Assembly (NCBI GenBank): GCA_020348065.1
Contig: CP070742.1
Location: 1 to 58,137 of the forward strand
DNA: 58,137 nucleotides
Direction: 5' to 3'
Source of the DNA: Candidatus Zixiibacteriota bacterium
Lineage (GTDB): Bacteria > Zixibacteria > MSB-5A5 > UBA10806
Shown here: one piece after another, positions 41,873-49,024 of the stretch
How the letters are laid out: the number at the start of each line of letters is the position of its first letter
Position numbering within the stretch: position 1 is the first letter of the stretch
The notes under the pieces: generated by a model
Seen by the model: the letters and a program-made list of their open reading frames with translations, nothing else
The model's database searches: none
What the model was told of the DNA's origin: nothing
Position numbers and translations under genes: made by a program

Positions 41873-43741
41873 TTAGTTCTTCAATTTTCTATAATCGCCG
41901 TCTCTAACAGTCACGGCCATTTGGTCGAGTTTTTCCAGAAGCGGGATAATATATTTTCTGCTCGATTTCAGATGACCTTTAATATCAGAGGCGGTCGCCT
42001 TTTTTGCCTCTCTCAGGAAAGCGGCAACTTTAATAACGATCTGATTGAAATCCTTTTCGGTAAGGAGTATTCCTCCTTTAAGTTCTATAATTTCCTTTCG
42101 ATCCCGGAGGAAATTTAGGACGACTTCATAACCGGGATCCTCCTCTATCAGGTCTTTCCGTGTAGGACCTGCCAGGGGGCTGGCCGAGAGCCTGGCCACA
42201 AGTCTCCCTTTGAGAACCTGTTGCTCCGGCTTAAGTTCGGCTTTGTGTTCCGGCAGTCGCAGGCAGCCTCTCCCAGATACGGCAATGTTGTTTTCGACAA
42301 GAAAATCTATCAAGTCCGGGAGTTTCTCCGGTTTCAGTTTCAATTTCTTGGCCAGTATCCCGGGTTCAACACCGTCGGCCCAGGGACGCAGTTCATGGTC
42401 TTTTTCAAGAATTTCCCTGGCGGGCCCGGCATATTTTTCCAGAAACTGCGTCGATATAATACTATCGCCGACAATCATTATTTTTTTGTTGTCGGAGAGT
42501 TTTTTCAACGCCGAATCCAGGTCGTTTTTATCGAAAGGAATATTTTTCGATAGTTTTTCATAAGACACTTTTTCGCTTTTTATAAACTCCGATTGAATTA
42601 TTGATTCCGGAGAGATATTCCTCCTTATTTCCAGGACTTCCAGTTGCTTAGTCTTAGCTTTTCGGCCCATAATCACTTCCGTGTCGAGAACAACTCCTCC
42701 GCCGATAGTATCCTGGGGGCTGATTCTTCTTAAAATAAATTTATCGCCGATTTTCGCCGCCAACGGCGATTTCAGATGTATCCTGGCGAAGGATTTCTCG
42801 CCGGGCTTCAATACATCGGTTTCGATAAGATATACACGGCCGCAGACATCCGTGGTTCCAAGCATGAAAGATAACTCGAAACCACTCTTTAAGGGAAATT
42901 TCGACTTCTCCAGAATCGAAATCTCGGCGGCTATTTTATCCGTAGGAATAACGGTGCCAATTTTACAGATAGCATCGCCTCTACTGACCTCGAGCTTTTC
43001 AACTCCTACGAGATTTACCGCTACCCTGCTACCCGGTTCCGCCTGTTTTATGCTTTCCTTATGAGTCTGGAGGTTTCGAATTCTCGTTTTCAGGCCGGTG
43101 GGTAGTATCTCTATATTCTGATCCGGGGAAAGCCGGCCTTCCAGCAAAGTCCCGGTCACTACCGTTCCCATGCCCTGAATGGTGAATCTTCGGTCTATAA
43201 ACAGACGGGCCGCATCGATGTCGGATCTTTTGATATTTTCGGTTAAAACAGAATCGAGAGAGTTCATGATATCGGGAAGACCGTCGCCCGTGATCCCCGA
43301 TACCGGCACGATCGGGCTGTTTTCAAGAAAACTTCCCTTGAGATGTTCCCGGATATCGTCAATCTGCAGTTCGATCATCTCCTCATCAACAAGATCTTTC
43401 TTGGTCAACGCCACGATACCGGTTTTCACCTCAAGCAATTCAATGATATGAAAATGCTCTTCGGTCTGGGGCATCCAGCCGTCGTCTGCCGCAATAACCA
43501 GGATGACTGCGTCAATACCTCCCACGCCGGCCACCATATTTTTTACGAAACGCTCGTGGCCGGGAACGTCAACAATCCCAATGGATCTCCCGGAGGGTAA
43601 AATCGCCCAGGCGAAACCGAGATCTATGGTCATACCTCGTACTTTTTCTTCGGGCAAACGATCCGGGTCGATACCGGTCATTTTTTGAACTAACGCCGAC
43701 TTCCCATGATCGATATGGCCGGCTGTTCCGACTACAAACAT
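41873..43741 (-). CDS. selB: Selenocysteine-specific elongation factor SelB
   Basis: 622-aa GTPase that delivers Sec-tRNA(Sec) to UGA codons that carry a SECIS hairpin. The N-terminal GTPase domain has G1 GHIDHGKS, G2/switch 'GMTIDLGFAW', G3 DVPGHE and the NKxD equivalent TKKD. Translation-factor barrel domains (~170-340) follow, then four winged-helix repeats typical of the SelB C-terminus (DFLVENNIAVSGRGCLRLPEH; DIKGHLKSSRKYIIPLLEKL), which bind the SECIS. It overlaps selA by ten bases. Confidence 0.97.
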   Translation of the reverse strand: MFVVGTAGHIDHGKSALVQKMTGIDPDRLPEEKVRGMTIDLGFAWAILPSGRSIGIVDVPGHERFVKNMVAGVGGIDAVILVIAADDGWMPQTEEHFHIIELLEVKTGIVALTKKDLVDEEMIELQIDDIREHLKGSFLENSPIVPVSGITGDGLPDIMNSLDSVLTENIKRSDIDAARLFIDRRFTIQGMGTVVTGTLLEGRLSPDQNIEILPTGLKTRIRNLQTHKESIKQAEPGSRVAVNLVGVEKLEVSRGDAICKIGTVIPTDKIAAEISILEKSKFPLKSGFELSFMLGTTDVCGRVYLIETDVLKPGEKSFARIHLKSPLAAKIGDKFILRRISPQDTIGGGVVLDTEVIMGRKAKTKQLEVLEIRRNISPESIIQSEFIKSEKVSYEKLSKNIPFDKNDLDSALKKLSDNKKIMIVGDSIISTQFLEKYAGPAREILEKDHELRPWADGVEPGILAKKLKLKPEKLPDLIDFLVENNIAVSGRGCLRLPEHKAELKPEQQVLKGRLVARLSASPLAGPTRKDLIEEDPGYEVVLNFLRDRKEIIELKGGILLTEKDFNQIVIKVAAFLREAKKATASDIKGHLKSSRKYIIPLLEKLDQMAVTVRDGDYRKLKN

Positions 43742-45096
43742 GTTTTTATGGCTTCAGCTAATATTATATCCTGATCGGGGAAAACAGTTCTCAAATCTAT
43801 TAATACGCCCGACGAGCCGGATCGCGCGATTACCGGTGGGGAATATGAACGCAATTTCGATGATATCGATGTCGGCTTACCGCTAATCTTAATACCATAG
43901 CTGTCATATTCGTATTCCGGAAGAGATCCTCCGCCGAAAGAGCTTTTCAGAGAGCAGGCCACTACATTGCTATTGTTTATTTCACCGGCAATAGATTCGG
44001 CTCGGTTTTTTAACGACTCCGGCGAAATAGCCGCCAGCTCCCAGCAGGGATTCCAATCCTTTCCGGTCATATATCCGAGCAACGTATTTTCCATCAAGCC
44101 GATAGTCAGTTTGTCGGGACGAACAACCCTGTACAGCGGGTCTTTTCGCAGAGAGGAGATATATTTTTTCCTGCCCACTATCAATCCCGCCTGAGGTCCT
44201 CCCAGTAATTTATCGCCTGAAAAACAAACCAGATCGGCGCCGGTTCTTACGGCGCGTATTATGTCCGGTTCGCTTTCGGGCAATTTTAAATTATCCAGAG
44301 CAGGCAAACCCGAACCGAGATCGAAGCATACGGGAATTTTCTTTTTCCTGGCCAGTTCGACTATTCTCGATGGTTCGGGCTCCTCGGTAAAACCTCTCTG
44401 TATAAAATTGCTTTTATGAACGATCAAGATCAAAGCGGTATTTTTGTTTATGGCTTTATTATAATCCGAAATTGTCGTCTTATTGGTGGTGCCGATTTCT
44501 TTTAGATTCGCTCCCGATCTCTCTATAATATCCGGTATTCGGAATCCTCCCCCGATCTGAACAAGTTGACCCCTGGATATGACCACATCCCTTCCACCCG
44601 CCAAATTCGCCACAATCATATAGACGCTGGAGGCATTATTATTCACCATCATCCCAGCTTCGGCGCCGCAATAAGCCGCCAGCATGCGCCCCACCATCGT
44701 GCCGCGTTTCGACCTTTTATTGGAATTTATATCAAACTCGAGATTGGAATAACCGCAGGCTATATCTTTCATCCGGTCATAATACTCGCGCCCTATGGGA
44801 GCCCGGCCCAGATTTGTATGTAGAATTACTCCCGTCCCGTTTACGACCGGCTTAATCAGGTCGTTCTCATACTGACGGAATAAGGCCAAGACCTCGGAGA
44901 CGATGTCATCCAGACCGGGTAAAACATTTTTCCTGACCGTTTGTTTTTTCATGTTGGCGGCAATTGCTTTGACTTCCGCCGATATGAACGGAAAAGACCA
45001 TTTCTCGATGAGCGGTTTTAGCTTGTCCGATTCCAGAACAGAGGAAATCGAAGGGAATTCGGAGAGTTTTAGCTTTTTACCATTTTTGCCAGCCAT
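43732..45096 (-). CDS. selA: L-seryl-tRNA(Sec) selenium transferase SelA
   Basis: 454-aa PLP enzyme that converts Ser-tRNA(Sec) to Sec-tRNA(Sec) with selenophosphate. It has the N-terminal 'LSEFPSISSVLES' segment, 'VINPVVNGTGVILHTNLGRAPI'-type sequence, 'FDLGSGLPALDN' and the PLP lysine in 'FSGDKLLGGPQAGLIVGRK'. Full length. It overlaps selD by 28 bases and selB by ten, so the three genes form one operon. Confidence 0.97.
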   Translation of the reverse strand: MAGKNGKKLKLSEFPSISSVLESDKLKPLIEKWSFPFISAEVKAIAANMKKQTVRKNVLPGLDDIVSEVLALFRQYENDLIKPVVNGTGVILHTNLGRAPIGREYYDRMKDIACGYSNLEFDINSNKRSKRGTMVGRMLAAYCGAEAGMMVNNNASSVYMIVANLAGGRDVVISRGQLVQIGGGFRIPDIIERSGANLKEIGTTNKTTISDYNKAINKNTALILIVHKSNFIQRGFTEEPEPSRIVELARKKKIPVCFDLGSGLPALDNLKLPESEPDIIRAVRTGADLVCFSGDKLLGGPQAGLIVGRKKYISSLRKDPLYRVVRPDKLTIGLMENTLLGYMTGKDWNPCWELAAISPESLKNRAESIAGEINNSNVVACSLKSSFGGGSLPEYEYDSYGIKISGKPTSISSKLRSYSPPVIARSGSSGVLIDLRTVFPDQDIILAEAIKTCL

Positions 45097-46142
45097 TTTT
45101 CTCTTTCAATCACCTCGCCTATTACGGCGAAATTCTGCTTACGTTTATTCATCTCGGATTCCAGGTTTTGAGCAAGCTCGGATTTAATCGAAATCAGCAA
45201 ACCTCCCGACGTTTGAGCGTCGGAAATAATAAGCTTCTCATATTGCTCGAATCCACCGTCCCACAAAATATCGGCTTCGGCGTTCTGAAGATTGGCACGG
45301 CTTCCGCCGGGGAAAAGATCGAGTTTGGCAAGCTTAATCACCCCGGGCATCAGCGGGACTTTCGAATAATCGACAATCGCCGATTTGCCCGACGCCGCCA
45401 GCATCTCCAGCAAATGCCCCAACAGGCCGTAACCGGTAATATCCGTAACCGCGCAATTGTAGCTCGGATTTATCGAACAAACAACCGAAATCGCCTCTGA
45501 GGCTTCTTTATTTAATTCTTTCATTATGGCAACTGCATGCCGGATTATATCCTCCTCGGCTTTACCATTTTTCGCGGCGGTGGTGATCAACCCGGTTCCC
45601 AGGGGTTTTGTAAGATAGAGGATATCGCCTTTTTGAGCGTTGGCGTTGGTCAGGATTCTATACGGGTGGATTGAGCCGGTAATGGAAAGCCCGTAAAAAG
45701 GCTCCGGAGCTTTCAAGGTATGGCCTCCCACAATGGGCATGCCCGCCCTTCTGGCGGTATGCAATCCACCTTTTATTATTTCGTTCAACACAGATTTCTC
45801 GATATTTTTTTCCGGAAATCCCACTATGTTGAGTGCAGATACAGGTTTCGCCCCCATGGCGTAAATGTCCGAAAGGGAGTTGGCGGCTGCGATAGCCCCG
45901 AAATCGTAAGGATCATCCACAACCGGAGGAAAAAAGTCGACGGTTGTAACCAGGGCCAGATCGTCGGATACCTTTACAACCCCGGCATCGTCATACAACT
46001 TTGTGCCGACCAATACGTTATCGAAATTCTGTTCGCCTACGTCGCCCAGGACCTGGGCCAAATCATTTTTGCTGAATTTGGCAGCTCAACCGGCGCAGGC
46101 GACGTATTGAGTGAGTTTACAGATCTCTTTTCTTTTATCCAA
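45069..46142 (-). CDS. selD: Selenophosphate synthetase SelD, itself a selenoprotein (Sec19)
   Basis: 357-aa ATP-dependent enzyme that makes selenophosphate from selenide. A plain reading gives only 330 aa starting at MAQVLGDVGE and lacking the active site. The frame continues upstream through an in-frame TGA (46086..46088) into CKLTQYVACAG-U-AAKFSKNDLAQ. U sits at the catalytic Cys/Sec position and is followed three residues later by the conserved active-site Lys. A TTG start at 46142 lies four bases after GGAGG and gives Sec at residue 19. Later motifs are conserved (TVDFFPP, DPYDFGAIAAANSLSDIYAMGA, GGHT, TKPLGTG, DITGYGLLGHL, QTSGGLLIS). A SECIS-like hairpin follows the TGA. The enzyme thus needs the pathway it feeds. 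First gene of selD-selA-selB. Confidence 0.95.
46044..46058 (-). promoter_or_regulatory. Candidate bacterial SECIS hairpin in selD
   Basis: In the selD message a perfect 6-bp stem GCCCAG / CTGGGC with a GTC loop (guanosine first) begins 27 nt after the UGA. The apical loop is about 34 nt from the UGA, within the range known for bacterial SECIS elements, whose loops carry a key G among the first bases. Confidence 0.65.
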
Positions 46143-46159
46143 TCCACCTCCAAAAAGGT

Positions 46160-46188
46160 TTCTAAATATATAGAAATCCCATAGTATA
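46160..46188 (-). promoter_or_regulatory. selD promoter -10 with adjacent palindrome
   Basis: TATACT on the minus strand (46183..46188) is a likely -10. Immediately downstream lies the interrupted palindrome TTCTA-N6-TAGAA (46160..46175), at the predicted transcription start and a plausible operator. No strong -35 is seen, so regulation is possible. Confidence 0.45.
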
Positions 46189-46271
46189 ATTCAAGACATT
46201 TAAATCTATTGCCTTAAAACAGATTACGTCAAAAAAGTTGTCAGATATCAAAATGAATTTTATATTATTAT

Positions 46272-46775
46272 ATGATTGAAAATATCGGCATCAACGAGGA
46301 TTACCGCCTGGCGCTGTGCTGCAATCCCCTACCGCATGATAAAATAACGGGTTTTTTGAAGCCGGAGAGCGGGATAATTTCGGTGCATAAAAAGGGCTGC
46401 CATAACCTGAAATCGATTCAACCGGAAAGACTGGTAAACTTGAACTGGAATGAGGTAATCAAGACAGAATCCGCAAATGATGCGGAGGATGATCCGGTAC
46501 ATAGTGAAGTGGATGATACCGATATCAGAATATTAAAACATCACGCCGAAATGGGAGTCGATTACGCCGCCGCGGTAGCGAAATGTCTCAATATCGACAG
46601 GGCCACGGTCTTTAAGAGACACCGGAAATTAAGGGATCTGAAACTTCTTGCCAGAGTACAGCCGCGAATGATTCAATACAGGAAAAATATCGTGGATAAT
46701 AAATGGATCAAGCATAGAAATCATACCTATTATGAGATAACCGAAAGAGGGAGGGAAATAATAAAAAATAAATGA
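46272..46775 (+). CDS. RelA-type cysteine motif protein with winged helix (DUF2250-like)
   Basis: 167-aa protein. Residues ~14-55 (LALCCNPLPHDKITGFLKPESGIISVHKKGCHNLK) reproduce the conserved cysteine (ZFD/RIS) motif of RelA/SpoT, including CC and the downstream H..C, without TGS, ACT or synthetase domains. After an acidic linker, residues ~80-167 are a winged-helix DNA-binding domain (DIRILKHHAEMGVDYAAAVAKCLNIDRATVFKRHRKL ... YYEITERGREIIKNK), close to DUF2250. The two parts suggest a transcription regulator with a metal- or redox-sensing cysteine module. It is divergent from selD (129 bases apart). Start at ATG 46272 has no strong ribosome binding site. Confidence 0.78.
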   Translation: MIENIGINEDYRLALCCNPLPHDKITGFLKPESGIISVHKKGCHNLKSIQPERLVNLNWNEVIKTESANDAEDDPVHSEVDDTDIRILKHHAEMGVDYAAAVAKCLNIDRATVFKRHRKLRDLKLLARVQPRMIQYRKNIVDNKWIKHRNHTYYEITERGREIIKNK

Positions 46776-46901
46776 TACAATTTGAGAATATTTCTTACAA
46801 AATGCCTGGCAAAAGAATGGACCTATTTAATTGGAATGTATACTCTTGATGCCGAGGCCGTAAAGTGTAAATCTAATTTAAAAATATTAGAGAGGTAAAG
46901 A

Positions 46902-47483
46902 ATGTCTTTAATACCAGTAGCTTTCAAAATAGGTATATGGAACGCCTGGATATTCATGAGCGTCTTTATACTACAGATGCTGGCTATCATGTTTATAGAT
47001 AAGCGCCTATGGGAAAGAAGTCACATCCCCAAAGATGCAAGACGAAACAAATTCGAGAGATCCGTGAGCGTCATCGCCAGTTTTACCTGGTTTTTAGCCA
47101 TGGGATATTCTGTTTTTTTGCCTTTTAAAATTGGCGCTATCTGGTTTTATATTGGCCTATCTGTTTTTATTATTGGCTTGGCGTTAATGGCGGTAGCCAC
47201 ATTTAACTTCGTTACCGCACCCGCAGATCACCCTATTACAAAAGGTGCATATAACTTTTCACGACATCCAATGTATTTGGCTACTTTTTTAATCTGTCTA
47301 AGTTCTGGTATCGCTACCGTATCACTGCCATTTATATTTCTCAGTATAATTATGGCTTTATGCTTTTATCAAGAGGCGCTTATCGAAGAAAGATACTGTC
47401 TTAAAAGATACGGCAACGCCTACGGGGAGTATTTAAATAATACTCATAGATGGATCGGTGTCCCCAGGAAGTATTATAAATGA
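46902..47483 (+). CDS. Isoprenylcysteine methyltransferase/PEMT-like membrane protein
   Basis: 193-aa integral membrane methyltransferase of the ICMT/phospholipid methyltransferase superfamily. It has about five hydrophobic segments and the AdoMet-binding signature 'GAYNFSRHPMYLATFL', followed by 'EERYCLKRYGNAYGEYLNNT'. In bacteria such enzymes methylate lipids or unknown thiols/carboxylates; the substrate cannot be given. It has an AGAGGTAAAG ribosome binding site at ATG 46902. The gene is more AT-rich than its neighbours, which may indicate transfer. Confidence 0.88.
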   Translation: MSLIPVAFKIGIWNAWIFMSVFILQMLAIMFIDKRLWERSHIPKDARRNKFERSVSVIASFTWFLAMGYSVFLPFKIGAIWFYIGLSVFIIGLALMAVATFNFVTAPADHPITKGAYNFSRHPMYLATFLICLSSGIATVSLPFIFLSIIMALCFYQEALIEERYCLKRYGNAYGEYLNNTHRWIGVPRKYYK

Positions 47484-47585
47484 AAAACGACTGTCTTTGT
47501 GTTTTGATTTTGCGCCGTCATTACTATTTTCATTTTGGAACATTCGTTTGCCTGAAACTTGATGTCCGCTTGTTTAAAGCCAAAA

Positions 47586-48893
47586 TCATATCTTGTCATA
47601 GGGATATATTATAAAAAGCAAAAGCGATATCCCGAAAAGTACCCATATGCCGGCTGAGATTTCTTTCGTTCTGCCCGAAATGATCTTTAAAATCGGGTAA
47701 AATACGAAACCGGCCGCGATGCCGAAGCCGAGATTAAACGTGAAACTCATAAAGCCTATGGTCGCTGCCGCGGGAAACAGTTCGGTGTAATCGTTGAAGG
47801 GGAAGTCTTTTAACGATGACAGCATAATAAATCCGACAATAACCAATGCCGGACCGTAGGCGAACGCCGGAACCGCCACGAAAAGGGGAGCGAAAAACAG
47901 GCATAATAAAAACATTAACGCCGTAACCAGGGACGCAAATCCGCTTTTGGCGCCCGCCTCGATACCGGCCGCTGATTCTATGAAAGTGCCGGTAGTGCTG
48001 GTTCCGGCGAGGGCGCCGGTTACGGTGGCGACGGCGTCCGCCAGCATCGGCTTCTCTATCTCGGGCAGGTTACGGTTTGCATCGAGGAGATTTGCCCGCG
48101 CCGACACCCCGATCAGCGTGCCCATGGTATCCACGAAATCGAGTATGAAAACGACAAGTAATACGGGAAGAAAATCGAGGCTCAAAGCGCCCAATATATC
48201 GAGTTTGAAAAGAAGCGGCTCCAGAGACGGCGGCGCGGAAATTATCTCTGACGGCCAATGGGCGGCTCCTGAAATAAAGGCGATAAGCGATGTAACCAGA
48301 ATACCTATTATTATCGCACCGGGGATTTTTTTAATCATCAATAGAGCAATTAATACTATACAAATCACACCCAATAACGGCCCGGCAGACGACAGGCTTC
48401 CGATTTTCACCGGGGCATCCGGAACTCCCAGCCGGACGATTCCGGAGACATTCAAACCGATAAACATTATGAAAAGCCCGATCCCGGCGGCGAAACTGAT
48501 TTTCAGACTGTCCGGGATGGCTCCGGCGATCCAGCTTCTGATTTTCAAAACGGTGATTAATACGAAAATGACCCCTCCCCAGAACACAGCCCCCAGCGCG
48601 GTTTGCCAATTATATCCCATTGCCAAACAAACGGTAAACGCCAAAAACGCGTTCTCCCCCATATATGGAGCGATGGCGAACGGTCTTCGGGCGTAAAGAG
48701 CCATCATTATCGTCCCGATAAAGGCAGCGATTATGGTAGCTGTTACCGAGGCTTCATGAGGAAAACCGCCTTTCGATAAAATCGCCGGATTTACTATCAC
48801 AATGTAAGCCATGGTGACAAAGGTCGATATACCGCCGATGGTTTCTGATCTATAATTGGTGCCCAGCTTCTCAAACCGAAAAAATTTCTTCAT
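47586..48893 (-). CDS. NCS2-family purine permease (AzgA/PbuG-like)
   Basis: 435-aa proton-coupled nucleobase transporter with about 14 hydrophobic segments. Signatures are 'ETIGGISTFVTMAYIVIVNP' at the N-terminus, 'APYMGENAFLAFTVC', 'ILDFVDTMGTLIGVSARANLLD' and 'AGTSTTGTFIESAAGIEAGAKSG'. These fit the adenine/guanine/hypoxanthine branch. Full length. It stands alone, with no purine genes next to it. Confidence 0.94.
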   Translation of the reverse strand: MKKFFRFEKLGTNYRSETIGGISTFVTMAYIVIVNPAILSKGGFPHEASVTATIIAAFIGTIMMALYARRPFAIAPYMGENAFLAFTVCLAMGYNWQTALGAVFWGGVIFVLITVLKIRSWIAGAIPDSLKISFAAGIGLFIMFIGLNVSGIVRLGVPDAPVKIGSLSSAGPLLGVICIVLIALLMIKKIPGAIIIGILVTSLIAFISGAAHWPSEIISAPPSLEPLLFKLDILGALSLDFLPVLLVVFILDFVDTMGTLIGVSARANLLDANRNLPEIEKPMLADAVATVTGALAGTSTTGTFIESAAGIEAGAKSGFASLVTALMFLLCLFFAPLFVAVPAFAYGPALVIVGFIMLSSLKDFPFNDYTELFPAAATIGFMSFTFNLGFGIAAGFVFYPILKIISGRTKEISAGIWVLFGISLLLFIIYPYDKI

Positions 48894-48959
48894 AATCTCC
48901 TACCCCCTTAAGTAAGAAATATAGAGATAGAATAGTCAATTATTCGCGGTCTTGTAAAC

Positions 48960-48995
48960 AAAAATATGCGGGGAAGATCTAAAAATCCTCCCCGC
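48960..48995 (-). terminator. Intrinsic terminator after the DUF5916 gene
   Basis: Minus strand stem GCGGGGAGGAT / ATCTTCCCCGC (11 bp with one G-U pair, 48968..48995) followed by ATATTTTTG. The GGGGAGGATT arm can also pair with AATCCTCCCC at 49013..49022, so two alternative hairpins exist. Confidence 0.8.
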
Positions 48996-49024
48996 AATCA
49001 GTAAGCCCAGGGGGGGAGGATTTT

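Noticed and set aside
39887-46271. A selC (tRNA-Sec) gene near the sel operon
   Set aside because: No cloverleaf or T-loop sequence was found in the intergenic gaps; it must be elsewhere in the genome.
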